Shown piece by piece: positions 1 to 8,719 of a stretch of DNA of 64,000 bases; position 1 is the stretch's first letter; each line of letters opens with the position of its first letter. Under the pieces are notes generated by a model that searched no databases, was not told where the DNA came from, and saw nothing but the letters and a program-made list of their open reading frames with translations. A program made the position numbers and the translations under genes. Origin of the DNA: QAMX01 sp964448855 (GTDB taxonomy: Bacteria; Bacillota; Clostridia; Oscillospirales; QAMX01). The stretch spans positions 1 to 64,000 of the forward strand of contig CAYUXI010000008.1 of assembly GCA_964448855.1 (NCBI GenBank), given 5' to 3'.

Positions 1-480
1 AGTTTTCAGAAAAAGTGTTGCACTTGCTTGACAATCTGCCCTGGCAGCGCAGCTGACTGAGGGATTGCTGTACCCTGTGTTCCGGCATTCGAAAATGCCG
101 CCCGCAGAGGGCAATCTGCCAGGCTCCCTCTGACGATGGGAGTTGAGGGAGAGAAGACTGTTTCTGTGTGCCCACCCCCACCCGCAGCCGCTCCCACACG
201 CAACAACAATCCCTCGTCCCTCTTGCACTAGGGAGGCTCTGAAAAGTGATGCGCGCCCGAAGGCCAGCGTCAAACGACGCTGGCCTTCGACGCTGTGATA
301 CGCACTTCGCGCTGTGATATGCGTTCCTTCGGAACACGTGAGGAGTGAGGAGAGTGGAGAAACACGGCAGGAGACTGCCCCCCCGCAGCCACCCACACAA
401 ACACAAATCCCTCCGGCGTGGTTTCACCGGAGGGATTGCATTTTCGATTGTTTCAGGCTTCAGTTCCCGCTTTGCCGCGG
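1..480. repeat. Gene-free repeat-rich intergenic region
   Basis: No credible gene is visible in the first 480 bases. Fragments of the two-hairpin CTCCC-type repeat lie at about 20-70, 128-165 and 205-232. A GTGAT hairpin array lies at 246-342. An inverted repeat at 406-437 (AATCCCTCCGG paired with CCGGAGGGATT) sits just past the antiporter stop and may serve as its terminator, although its T-run is poor. The same repeat families recur at 18.8, 22.8-23.8 and 60.7-61.2 kb. Confidence 0.75.
246..342 (+). repeat. GTGAT-linked hairpin array, copy 1
   Basis: GTGAT or GTGAG linkers stand at 246, 295, 314 and 338, with a small inverted repeat between successive linkers. The first unit holds a perfect 14-bp stem (258-271 with 276-289) and a 4-base loop. 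The last unit holds GTTCC-TTC-GGAAC. The 19- and 24-base spacings match those of the array at 61131-61223 read on the opposite strand. Function is unknown. Confidence 0.7.
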
Positions 481-1761
481 TTATTCGTCATCCTCGTCCG
501 AATCGGCGACACGCGCATCGGTTGCGCCCGGTACGATTTCACCGGCGCGGGTCAGCGCAATCTTCGTCAGCAGCGGGCCGACCAGCTCATAGATCAGCAC
601 GGCAAACAGGGAGACGTTGCGGATCAGCGCACCCTCCGCGCCGAGCGTATTGGCCGCCGTCAGCGACATACCGAGCGCGACGCCCGCCTGCGGCAGCAGC
701 GTGATGCCCAGATACTTGACGATGTTCGGTTCGCATTTCATGGCTTTCGCACCGCCCCAGGCACCGACGCATTTGCCCAGCGACCGCGCCACGATGTAGG
801 CAACGCCGACGCCGACAATGGCGAGATCGGTGAAAACGTTCAGCTCCAGCTCCGCGCCGCTCAAAACGAAGAACAGGACAAACACCGGTGCCGTCCATTT
901 GTCGGTTCGCCCCATCAGCTCCTCCGAAAAGTCGCAGATGTTGCAGAACACGGAGCCCAGCATCATGCAGACCAGCAGCGAGGAAAAGCCGATGTGGACG
1001 CCGCCGATGTCAAATTCCAGCATGGACAGCGCAACAGTCAGAATGACAAAGGTGACGGAGAGGCAGAGGCGCTTGCTGTTGGAATGGAACCAGCGTTCAA
1101 ACCAGGTGAAGATCAGCCCCATGACAAAGCCCAGCGCCACGGACAGCACGATTTCCAGCAGCGGCTCCACAAGAATGGCCGTCAGGCTGAACTCCCCATC
1201 CAGCAGCGCACGCGCAATCCCGAAGGAAACGGCGAACACCGCCAACCCGATGGCATCGTCCAGTGCAACGATCGGCAGGAGAATATCCGTCAGCTTGCCC
1301 CGCGCCTTATACTGCCGCACGACCATCAGCGTCGCCGCCGGAGCCGTGGCCGTTGCGATGGCGCCCAGGGTAATCGCCGCCGGAATCGGCAGCTTGTCGC
1401 CGACCAGGAAGTGAACGCCGATCAGCACCAGATCGACCATCAGTGTCGCCGCCAGCGCCTGTGTGAACGCAATCACGGTCGCCTGTCGGCCGGTCTGCTT
1501 CAGCTGTTTCAGACGAAATTCGTTGCCGATTGCGAAGGCGATGAAGCCGAGCGCCACCTGCGAAATGGCATCCAGCGCCTTCAGCTCCGACATACAGGTG
1601 AAGCCGAGCCCCGGCACGCCCAGCCGCCCCAGACAATACGGGCCGACCAGAATCCCCGCGATCAGATACCCCGTGACCGCCGGGAGCTTCAACACCTTGA
1701 CCACACGGGAAAGCAAAAGCCCCGCCATCAGCGCAACGGCGATGCTCATCAGTGATTGCAT
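481..1761 (-). CDS. Cation:proton antiporter (CPA2/KefB-like membrane domain)
   Basis: The 426-residue, strongly hydrophobic protein has the N-terminal pattern of the Na+/H+ exchanger family: a leading helix, then PAVTGYLIAGILVGP and about a dozen membrane spans to residue 405. It should exchange a monovalent cation for protons at the cytoplasmic membrane. It ends in a short acidic tail (ADSDEDDE) with no TrkA-N nucleotide-binding domain, so it is the transport domain alone. AGAGGA lies about 9 bases before the ATG, and a promoter at 1825-1853 faces it. It is monocistronic. The ion cannot be told from sequence. Confidence 0.88.
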   Translation of the reverse strand: MQSLMSIAVALMAGLLLSRVVKVLKLPAVTGYLIAGILVGPYCLGRLGVPGLGFTCMSELKALDAISQVALGFIAFAIGNEFRLKQLKQTGRQATVIAFTQALAATLMVDLVLIGVHFLVGDKLPIPAAITLGAIATATAPAATLMVVRQYKARGKLTDILLPIVALDDAIGLAVFAVSFGIARALLDGEFSLTAILVEPLLEIVLSVALGFVMGLIFTWFERWFHSNSKRLCLSVTFVILTVALSMLEFDIGGVHIGFSSLLVCMMLGSVFCNICDFSEELMGRTDKWTAPVFVLFFVLSGAELELNVFTDLAIVGVGVAYIVARSLGKCVGAWGGAKAMKCEPNIVKYLGITLLPQAGVALGMSLTAANTLGAEGALIRNVSLFAVLIYELVGPLLTKIALTRAGEIVPGATDARVADSDEDDE

Positions 1762-1824
1762 ATGATTTCATCCTCTTTTCTGTTTTCGCCCGACCGATTC
1801 ACCCGGTCAGGGCACCAGTTCCAT

Positions 1825-1853
1825 ATTATAGCACGCTGCATCGTCTTTGTAAA
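1825..1853 (-). promoter_or_regulatory. Promoter of the antiporter gene
   Basis: On the minus strand TTTACA (1848-1853) and a perfect TATAAT (1825-1830) are separated by 17 bases, 64 bases before the antiporter start codon. Confidence 0.75.
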
Positions 1854-1945
1854 GGCGCGTTTTGACGGAATCCCCGCTCAAATGCCCGGTTTTTTTGACA
1901 GTTTTCGTTTTCTCGCCGGACTTCTGGATTTTTTCACAGAGTTAT

Positions 1946-1953
1946 GCTATAAT
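1946..1953 (+). promoter_or_regulatory. Extended -10 promoter of the amidohydrolase gene
   Basis: TGCTATAAT-type extended -10 (TATAAT at 1948-1953) stands 60 bases before the start at 2014. No good -35 lies at the expected distance, which fits an extended -10 promoter. Confidence 0.55.
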
Positions 1954-2013
1954 ATACAAAAATTTCCGTCGGCGCGCTCCGCTCCTGTCGGCGGCTTCAG
2001 GGAGCTTTTTTTC

Positions 2014-2829
2014 ATGATTCTCGATTTTCATACGCACTGTTTCCCGGATGCACTCGCACCCCGTGCACTGGCCACACTGTCCGCCACCGCCGAAATCCAG
2101 ACGCATTCCGACGGAACCGTCTCCGGCACCCTCCGAAAAATGGACGAAGCCGGCATTGACCGCGCTGTCGTTCTGAACATCGCCACCAACGACCGCCAAA
2201 CCACCAACGTCAACCGCTTCGCCTTGGAAACCAACCGGAACCCCCGCCTGTACGCGCTCGGCTCCGTTCATCCGGAGAGCAGCGAATCGACCATCCGCAC
2301 CGTCCTGTCCGACCTCGCAGCCGCCGGTATCCCCGGTATCAAAATCCACCCCGACTATATGCACACCCCGATCGACGACCCGCGCTTCTCGCCGATCTTT
2401 GAATGCTGCATCGAGCAGAACCTGTTCGTCGTCACACACGCCGGGTTTGACTACGTCTCTCCAACCTTCATGCACGCCTCGCCGGAGCGCATCGCTCGCG
2501 TTTTGGAGCGCTTTCCCCGCCTGAAGCTGGTGGCGGCGCACGTCGGCGGCGCCTGCTGCTGGGACGATGTCGAGCGCTTCCTGATCGGCCGCCCCGTCTG
2601 GCTGGATACGTCCCTGGCCTCCCTGTTTGCGCTGGAGCCCGCGCAGATGCGGCGGATGCTCCTCGCGCACGACAGCGACCGCCTCCTGTTCGCCAGCGAC
2701 CTGCCCTGGTCTGACCCGGCTGATTCGCTCCGATATCTGCTGTCGCTCCACCTGCCGGAGGATTTGACCGAAAAAATCCTCTCCGCCAACGGCCTCCGCC
2801 TGCTCGGCGTCGCCAACACCGCCGTTTGA
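2014..2829 (+). CDS. Amidohydrolase (metal-dependent TIM-barrel hydrolase)
   Basis: The 271-residue protein belongs to the amidohydrolase-2 (ACMSD-like) family. It opens with the metal-binding DFHTHCFPD, has THAGFD and AAHVGG at the strand ends that carry the metal-ligand His residues, and ends with FASDLPW, which holds the conserved catalytic Asp. A longer open frame runs upstream, but the ATG at 2014 has GGGAG before it and starts directly with the family's first strand. The gene is monocistronic, between its own promoter and a strong terminator. Substrate is unknown; these enzymes hydrolyse or decarboxylate small cyclic or carboxylic compounds. Confidence 0.88.
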   Translation: MILDFHTHCFPDALAPRALATLSATAEIQTHSDGTVSGTLRKMDEAGIDRAVVLNIATNDRQTTNVNRFALETNRNPRLYALGSVHPESSESTIRTVLSDLAAAGIPGIKIHPDYMHTPIDDPRFSPIFECCIEQNLFVVTHAGFDYVSPTFMHASPERIARVLERFPRLKLVAAHVGGACCWDDVERFLIGRPVWLDTSLASLFALEPAQMRRMLLAHDSDRLLFASDLPWSDPADSLRYLLSLHLPEDLTEKILSANGLRLLGVANTAV

Positions 2830-2842
2830 CTCCCCTGCGCGC

Positions 2843-2883
2843 AAAACCGGCAGGCACAAATTCGTGCCTGCCGGTTTTTTGTT
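2843..2883. terminator. Bidirectional terminator
   Basis: A perfect 15-bp stem (2843-2857 with 2865-2879), flanked by an A-run and a T-run, lies between the converging amidohydrolase and lipoprotein genes. It can serve both. Confidence 0.9.
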
Positions 2884-2902
2884 TTCGCATCATTTTGGCG
2901 GG

Positions 2903-3544
2903 TTACGGGACGTCGTGCCAGGTTAATCCTTCCGGTTGCATGAGCCCGCCTGTTAGCATACCTACAAAGTGCCAGCTTTCATCCTCCAGGCGGAACATCC
3001 AGTCGCCTCCCCAGATCACCCAGCCCTCGTATTCTCCGGTGCCGTCCGTAATGCTTCCGGCCCATGCACCGCCCGGATACAGCCGCACGGCGTACTGCAC
3101 GCCCGCATACAGATATTCTTCCCCGTTTTCCCATGCAGTCCAGGGATCCTCGACCGCAAGAACCTTCGAATCCATCAGCGCACCCGACGTCTCCTCCGGC
3201 TTCAGCATTTCGTTATAAGCCAGCATGATTTTGCCGTAGGCCGCAATCAGCTCCCAGTCCTCTGCTGCATTATATGGAAGGAGAATATGATCCGTGATTA
3301 TTTCAGACTGCTTTTCCAGCCGTGTTTTCGTCGTTTCCGGCACAGGGTCGGTCTCCGGTGCAGCTGAGGTCGGCTCCGTTGTCGTGGATGCTGAAGTCGG
3401 CTCCGCAGTCGTTTCGGGGGAAGTCGTTGTCGTCGATGTCGGAGCCGGGGTCGTTTCCGTCGGCTGCATCGGTTGCCCACACGCAGACAGCAGCAGCACC
3501 ATCGCCAGACAGAGCGTCCAAATTCGCACAACTGTCCGTTTCAT
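2903..3544 (-). CDS. Small secreted lipoprotein of unknown function
   Basis: The 213-residue protein has a lipoprotein signal peptide (MKRTVVRIW, a hydrophobic run, lipobox LLSAC). A Thr/Pro/Ser/Glu-rich spacer of roughly 50 residues follows, then a globular domain of about 140 residues rich in Trp and Tyr. I do not recognise that domain. The ATG at 3544 was chosen because AGGAG lies about 10 bases upstream and the signal peptide follows at once; the open frame runs 46 codons further upstream without a plausible start. The spacer suggests a domain held away from the membrane across the wall. Confidence 0.8.
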   Translation of the reverse strand: MKRTVVRIWTLCLAMVLLLSACGQPMQPTETTPAPTSTTTTSPETTAEPTSASTTTEPTSAAPETDPVPETTKTRLEKQSEIITDHILLPYNAAEDWELIAAYGKIMLAYNEMLKPEETSGALMDSKVLAVEDPWTAWENGEEYLYAGVQYAVRLYPGGAWAGSITDGTGEYEGWVIWGGDWMFRLEDESWHFVGMLTGGLMQPEGLTWHDVP

Positions 3545-3762
3545 ATCATTTTCTCTCCTTTGTTTCATTGATTTTTTCCCGGTCGGATTGTCCGCAGACA
3601 ACCCGTTTTTTGAAAGCAAGGCGATTCGATTCGGCCACATGGTGCGCACCCCTTTCCGAATTATTATTCGGTTGTTGTTCACGCTTCTATCTTACCATAT
3701 TGTCTCCGTTTTATCAAGAAGGTTGTTTCTTTTTTTCGGTATTTTTATTTTCATCCATTTGC

Positions 3763-3791
3763 TTGACACCAGCGGAAAAAGCAGGTATAAT
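3763..3791 (+). promoter_or_regulatory. Consensus sigma-A promoter of the metallophosphoesterase gene
   Basis: TTGACA (3763-3768) and TATAAT (3786-3791) with a 17-base spacer match the consensus perfectly. The start codon follows 35 bases downstream. Confidence 0.92.
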
Positions 3792-3825
3792 ACTGACAGA
3801 AGATCAGTCATCGGAGGTACCGGGT

Positions 3826-4941
3826 ATGCAGGATTCCGTTTTGCGGTTTGACCCCACTGTTTTTGCCGTCGGTCACGATTATCAGATCGTGTTTCTGACG
3901 GCCACGGAGGGCATTGGCTGGATTGAAATCGACGGAGAGCGATTCACAGACGAGGAGTGCGGCCTTTTGCAGTTTGGCTGCGTCCACAAGATTCCGGTAT
4001 CCGGCGCGCTGCTCAACCGCGTCGGGCATTATACCGTTGTGTTCCATGAATATGAGGAAATCCGTCCATATCGCTCTGTCGGTGTGGAAAAAGTGCGGAA
4101 AGCCTATCCGTTTTACCCGGTCGTCGGGGATTCCTTCCGGCTCTTTCAGTTTGCGGATACACACGCCCGCGAGGAATCGCCGCTGAAAACCTTTGCATCC
4201 GTCGGCGGCTGCGATCTGCTGCTTTTGAACGGCGATATCAACGAGCACAGCGCCACGGCCGATCGATTCGACACGCTCTTTCGCCTGTCGGCCGATGCGG
4301 TTCATGGGGAGCGCCCTGTGATTCACGCCCGCGGCAATCACGATACCCGTGGGCAGGCTGCGCGGCATCTGCCGGACTATGTTCCAACCGTCTGCCGCGA
4401 TGGCCGCCGGGAGACCTTTTTCACCTTCCGTCAGGGGCCGCTCTGGGGGCTGGTGCTCGACTGTGGCGAGGACAAGCGGGATGACCATGTGGAATACGGC
4501 GGCGTTGTCCTCTGCGACACCTTCCGCCGCCGCGAGACCGCGTTTCTGGAATCCGTGCTGGCCAACGCCGAGCAGGAGTTCCGCGCACCGGGTGTTTTGT
4601 ACCGGGTGGCCTTTTGCCACGTCCCGATTACGGAGAAGATGCCCGCGCCGTTTGACACCGCCTCCGACATCTACGACCAGTGGGTGGCGCTTTTGAACCA
4701 GATGGATCTCCACCTGCTGTTGTCCGGGCATATGCACCACGCCTACCACATCCCGCCGCACACCCCCGGAAAGCGCGACGCCAATTTCCCGACGGCGGTG
4801 CTGTCCATTCCCGCCGTGCCGACGGAGGACGGCGACGTATATGTCGGCGGTCTGTTGACGGCACAGAACGGCCAAATCACGGCGGAGGCCGTGCCGAATC
4901 CGGAGCACCTGCACCGCATTGACCGCGCACCCCGCGCCTAA
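3826..4941 (+). CDS. Calcineurin-like metallophosphoesterase
   Basis: The 371-residue protein has an N-terminal domain of about 100 residues and then a metallophosphoesterase core. The dimetal motifs are in order: QFADTH (first Asp and His, Asp present), LLNGDINE (bridging Asp), ARGNHDTR (Asn-His), FCHVP, and SGHMHHAYH near the C terminus. GGAGG precedes the ATG. No signal peptide is present, so it should be cytoplasmic. It hydrolyses a phosphoester, but the substrate cannot be inferred. The N-terminal domain may be an Ig-like substrate module as in other purple-acid-type enzymes; that part is inference. Confidence 0.85.
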   Translation: MQDSVLRFDPTVFAVGHDYQIVFLTATEGIGWIEIDGERFTDEECGLLQFGCVHKIPVSGALLNRVGHYTVVFHEYEEIRPYRSVGVEKVRKAYPFYPVVGDSFRLFQFADTHAREESPLKTFASVGGCDLLLLNGDINEHSATADRFDTLFRLSADAVHGERPVIHARGNHDTRGQAARHLPDYVPTVCRDGRRETFFTFRQGPLWGLVLDCGEDKRDDHVEYGGVVLCDTFRRRETAFLESVLANAEQEFRAPGVLYRVAFCHVPITEKMPAPFDTASDIYDQWVALLNQMDLHLLLSGHMHHAYHIPPHTPGKRDANFPTAVLSIPAVPTEDGDVYVGGLLTAQNGQITAEAVPNPEHLHRIDRAPRA

Positions 4942-4974
4942 CCGATTCATTCAAACCTTCAGGGAGGAAACAAT

Positions 4975-5382
4975 ATGAGCAATTCACGCATAGCCGGCTG
5001 CGGCTTCCACCATCTGGCACTCCGCGTCCGCGATTTTGACAAGAGCTTTCGATTCTACACCGAGACACTCGGCTTCGAGCTGCGCACCTCATGGGGCGAA
5101 GGCGATAAGCACGTCGCGCTGCTGAACTTCGGCGATGGCGGCTGTCTGGAGCTGTTTGCGGGCGGTTCGTCGGAACAGCCGGAGGGCTGCTTCTGGCACG
5201 TCGCGCTGAAGGCGAACGACGTTGATGCGGCCTATGCTGCCGCACGCGCCGCTGGTGCCGACGATTACCGCGCACCGTCCGATGTGCTGCTCGGCAGCGA
5301 CGGGCAGCTGCAGATTCCGGCGCGCATTGCGTTTGTCCGCGGATTTGACGGCGAACTGATCGAATTTTTCCACGAAAAGTAA
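4975..5382 (+). CDS. VOC (glyoxalase/bleomycin-resistance fold) family protein
   Basis: The 135-residue protein has the two beta-alpha-beta-beta-beta halves of the vicinal oxygen chelate fold: GFHHLALRVRDFDKSFRFY at the start, CLELF, then FWHVALKANDVDAAY and ELIEFFHEK at the end. The two His and two Glu expected to bind metal are present. Such proteins include glyoxalase I and ring-cleaving dioxygenases; a specific reaction cannot be assigned. AGGGAGG lies about 7 bases before the ATG. It lies 33 bases after the metallophosphoesterase gene and is probably co-transcribed. Confidence 0.85.
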   Translation: MSNSRIAGCGFHHLALRVRDFDKSFRFYTETLGFELRTSWGEGDKHVALLNFGDGGCLELFAGGSSEQPEGCFWHVALKANDVDAAYAAARAAGADDYRAPSDVLLGSDGQLQIPARIAFVRGFDGELIEFFHEK

Positions 5383-5390
5383 AGAAAAAC

Positions 5391-5425
5391 AGCGGGCGGC
5401 CATTCTTCGGAATGACCGCCCGCTC
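5391..5425. terminator. Hairpin terminator between converging genes
   Basis: AGCGGGCGG pairs with CCGCCCGCT, and an inner CATTC/GAATG stem closes on a TTCG loop. A-rich sequence precedes and a short T-run follows. It separates the VOC gene from the minus-strand GH28-like gene. Confidence 0.7.
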
Positions 5426-5605
5426 CGTTTGTCAAACAGAAACGCGCTCAAACTGTATGCTGCGCTGGTAGAGTGTTGCGTGAACTGTCGTTTTTTCATA
5501 GATGCTCCACTGTCCCGCTTGTCAATCGTCCGATGTCAGCAACTATGGGGACCACAAGTGAGCCTCTGGCCGTTTGACTCGCCGCCTCCCACCTTGCGCT
5601 GTTTA

Positions 5606-6895
5606 TCAGGCGTGTTGCCGGACAATTTCCTTCCCCTGCGTCTGGATATTGCTCATGGAGACGTTTTGCAGGCCGTTTGCGCGGTGGACTTCAAAAACCG
5701 GTCGGTCGTTTTTGTTGACGATATTGGAAAAGACCGAATCGCAGACATAGCCCGGCACATTCACCGCACAGCGGCAGGCGGAGATCACATTGGACACCGT
5801 GAGGTAGCGGATGGACTCCGGCCGATTGCAGCCATAAGCGCCGTCGCCCTCGCCGAGCAGCAGCGCAGAGCCGGCGCGGAAGCCCTCCGGCGAATTGTCG
5901 ATGACGCCGTCAATGATCACGTTTCGAATCTGCGCATCGACGGGCAGCAGGCGAATGATGTTGCAGATGCCGCTCTGGCAGCGGCCGATGACGTTGCGGA
6001 TGACGATGTCATGGATGTCCCGCTCCCGGCGCGACCAGTCATTGTGCATGACATGGGTGGTGCGGAGACTGCCACCCGGCAGGAAGCGTGGGTTCGCGAT
6101 GGCCGTCAGCGCAATCAGGTCATCCCCCGTGCCGCCGGTGATGTCCGACAGCACGATATCATGGCAGCCGTTTCGCAGGTCGATTCCGTCCTGATTTTCC
6201 GTATTTTGCAGCATTCCGTCAATTTCGCGTTCCATTTTCGCATTAAAGTCGATCTGCTCCACGCGGCCATAGGCACAGGCTTCCAGTGAAATGCCCCACC
6301 CGTGCGATTCGACCATCCGCAGATTCCGGATGGAGAAGCGCTCCGCATTGGCAAACAGGATGCCGATGCCGCGCCAGTCGCCGTATTGCGATTCGTCCGG
6401 GTTGCCCGCATCCGTGCCGTAGGAATGGTCGTGCTCGTCCCAGAAGATCAGCTCGCCGGATTGGCGGCGTTCCTCCGGAATCCAATCGGCCAGGCGCAGC
6501 AGGTCTTCCCGCTTTTTGGGGCATGGACAGGCCAGAATCTTGGAGCCGTCGCCGGTTGCACGCGGATGCTCCGCGCCCAGCAGCGTACAGACCCCCTCGC
6601 CGCGGATATGCACGTCGGTGATTTTCGCCGGGTCAGCAATCCCAAGGCCGCAGTTGGCCGTGCGGAAGAAGTTGTCCCTGCAGCGGTCGGACAGCTGCAG
6701 GGTGCAGTTTTGAAGAATCACAGTCGTATGCTCCGGCAGGCGAATGGCGCGGTCGAGCAGCCAGACCGTCCGTTCCGGCTCCGTCTCGGAAGCCCGCGGT
6801 GGAATGACGACAATCCCGTCGGCTGTGCGGCTGCAAATGGCCTGCTCCAGAACATCACTGTCCGATGCACCGCGAAAATGATTTGCGTTGACCAC
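5606..6895 (-). CDS. GH28-like (polygalacturonase-type) right-handed beta-helix protein
   Basis: The protein of about 429 residues carries repeated beta-helix turns and two GH28 catalytic signatures: NQDGIDL and GGTGDDLIAL, which supply the catalytic Asp residues. The family's third motif (GHG, catalytic His) is not evident; the expected place reads GRCQSGI, so activity is uncertain. The GTG at 6895 is preferred because GAGGTG lies 6 bases before it and the fold begins there; ATG codons at 6934 and 6931 are in frame but have no ribosome site. No signal peptide is seen, suggesting action on imported oligosaccharides. Confidence 0.78.
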   Translation of the reverse strand: MVNANHFRGASDSDVLEQAICSRTADGIVVIPPRASETEPERTVWLLDRAIRLPEHTTVILQNCTLQLSDRCRDNFFRTANCGLGIADPAKITDVHIRGEGVCTLLGAEHPRATGDGSKILACPCPKKREDLLRLADWIPEERRQSGELIFWDEHDHSYGTDAGNPDESQYGDWRGIGILFANAERFSIRNLRMVESHGWGISLEACAYGRVEQIDFNAKMEREIDGMLQNTENQDGIDLRNGCHDIVLSDITGGTGDDLIALTAIANPRFLPGGSLRTTHVMHNDWSRRERDIHDIVIRNVIGRCQSGICNIIRLLPVDAQIRNVIIDGVIDNSPEGFRAGSALLLGEGDGAYGCNRPESIRYLTVSNVISACRCAVNVPGYVCDSVFSNIVNKNDRPVFEVHRANGLQNVSMSNIQTQGKEIVRQHA

Positions 6896-7045
6896 GTGAA
6901 ACACCTCACCATTTTTTCTTGCTTGGATCATCATTTTCAAAACACACAGGCAGAAGCATCACACTGCCAAAGGCGCTCCTTCGTCGATGTGCGCCGTTTG
7001 GGTTCCGCCCATCTCATCCGCATTTTCAAGCGCAGCGCTCCTCTG

Positions 7046-8404
7046 TCAGTTCCGCTGGCTATGAATCGGTGCCGGGATGCGGCCGCCGCGCTGAATGAAG
7101 ACTGCCGGAGATTCCCCATGCACCGGCATAATCGGCGCTTCACCCCAGAGGCCGCCAAAGGAAATGCTGTCCCCGACCGTTTTGCCGTAGACCGGAATCA
7201 GGCGGACGGCGGTTGTCTTATTGTTGATGACGCCGATGGCGATTTCATCCGCGATGATCGCCGACAGCACCTCCGCCGACGTATCGCCCGGGACGGCAAT
7301 CATATCCAGCCCGACCGAGCAGACGGCGGTCATGGCTTCCAGCTTGTCCAGCGTCAGAACGCCCTTCTGTGCCGCTTCCACCATGCCCATGTCCTCGCTG
7401 ACCGGGATGAATGCGCCGGACAGCCCGCCGACATGGGAGGACGCCATCACGCCGCCCTTTTTGACCGCGTCATTCAGCATCGCCAAGCAGGCCGTTGTCC
7501 CGTGGCAGCCGCACGTTTCCAGCCCCATCGCCTCAAGAATCCGCGCAACGGAATCCCCGACCGCCGGTGTCGGTGCCAGCGACAGATCGACGATGCCGAA
7601 ATTCGCGTCGAGCCGCCGCGACGCCTCCCAGGCCACCAGCTGACCGACCCGCGTGATCTTGAACGCCGTCTTTTTGATGACATCGGCCAGCTCCGTCAGA
7701 TTCATCGCGCCGTGCCGCTCAATCGCCGCGCGGACAACGCCCGGCCCGGAAACGCCGACGTTGATGGCGCATTCCGCCTCGCCCACGCCGTGATAAGCGC
7801 CCGCCATAAACGGGTTATCCTCCGGGCTGTTGGCGAAGACGACCAGCTTCGCGCAGCCGAAGGAATCGCTTTCCCGCGTGAGGTACGCCGTTTCCTTCAT
7901 GATCTGCCCCATGCGCGCCACCGCATCCATATTGATTCCGGCGCGTGTCGTCGCCACATTGACCGACGAGCAGACCCGCTCCGTCGCGGCCAGCGCAGAC
8001 GGGATGGAGTCCAGCAGGCGGTTGTCCGACACCGTCATGCCCTTGTGTACCAGCGCCGAAAAGCCGCCGATAAAGTTGATGCCGACCGCCTGCGCCGCCC
8101 GATCGAGTGCCTGCGCCAGCGGCGTATAGTCGGCTTCCTCGCACGCAGCCGCCACAATCGCAATCGGTGTGACGGAAATCCGCTTGTTGATGACCGGGAT
8201 GCCGTATTCCTTTTCGATGCGGTTGCCGACCTCCACCAGGTGCTCCGCCCGATGCGTGATCTTGTCGTAGATTTTTTCCGCACAGCGGCTGACGTGCTCG
8301 GCTGCGCAGTCCTCCAGTGAAATGCCCATCGTGATGGTGCGGATGTCCAGATGCTCATCGGAGATCATCTGGATGGTTTCAAGAATATCAAAGCTGTTCA
8401 GCAT
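7046..8404 (-). CDS. UPF0210/PFL family protein
   Basis: The 452 residues equal the usual length of the UPF0210 (DUF711) family, a relative of the glycyl-radical and ribonucleotide-reductase fold with no settled function. The start MLNSFDILETIQMI and the Gly-rich ends are typical. The ATG at 8404 has AGGAG about 10 bases upstream; an in-frame upstream extension would overlap the preceding gene. It is the last gene of the minus-strand operon. It is paired with the ACT protein just upstream (22-base gap), the usual partnership for these two families. Confidence 0.9.
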   Translation of the reverse strand: MLNSFDILETIQMISDEHLDIRTITMGISLEDCAAEHVSRCAEKIYDKITHRAEHLVEVGNRIEKEYGIPVINKRISVTPIAIVAAACEEADYTPLAQALDRAAQAVGINFIGGFSALVHKGMTVSDNRLLDSIPSALAATERVCSSVNVATTRAGINMDAVARMGQIMKETAYLTRESDSFGCAKLVVFANSPEDNPFMAGAYHGVGEAECAINVGVSGPGVVRAAIERHGAMNLTELADVIKKTAFKITRVGQLVAWEASRRLDANFGIVDLSLAPTPAVGDSVARILEAMGLETCGCHGTTACLAMLNDAVKKGGVMASSHVGGLSGAFIPVSEDMGMVEAAQKGVLTLDKLEAMTAVCSVGLDMIAVPGDTSAEVLSAIIADEIAIGVINNKTTAVRLIPVYGKTVGDSISFGGLWGEAPIMPVHGESPAVFIQRGGRIPAPIHSQRN

Positions 8405-8426
8405 ATCCGTTCCGGCTCCTCCGCAC

Positions 8427-8696
8427 TCATATCCGGTGCATGGAGTTGAAAATCTCCTCATGCATCACGCGGATATCCAGCCCGAGCGTCTTGCCCAGCG
8501 CTGCAAGCTCATCCGACAGGTCGCTGAAATCGACATTCAGCGCCGAAATGTCCACGAGCATGATCATGGCAAACAGTTCCTGCAGAACGGACTGTGTGAT
8601 GTCCACGATGTTGACCGACCGCTTTTTCAGGACGTTGGAAACCTCCGCAATGATGCCCACGGCATCCTTGCCGATCACGGTAATGACTGCGCGCAT
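8427..8696 (-). CDS. ACT domain protein (UPF0237, GcvR-like)
   Basis: This 89-residue protein is a single ACT domain: MRAVITVIGKDAVGIIAEVS is the typical first strand with its ligand-binding loop. ACT domains bind amino acids or other small ligands and regulate partners. Its conserved position next to the UPF0210 gene suggests the two act together, though no mechanism is known. AGGAG-like sequence precedes the ATG. Confidence 0.9.
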   Translation of the reverse strand: MRAVITVIGKDAVGIIAEVSNVLKKRSVNIVDITQSVLQELFAMIMLVDISALNVDFSDLSDELAALGKTLGLDIRVMHEEIFNSMHRI

Positions 8697-8719
8697 ATTT
8701 TTTCTCCTTTATGATATTA

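Noticed and set aside
418..1755. Long plus-strand open frame opposite the antiporter gene
   Set aside because: It is the antisense shadow of a clear membrane transporter; its product is Gln/Arg/His-rich low-complexity sequence with no ribosome site.
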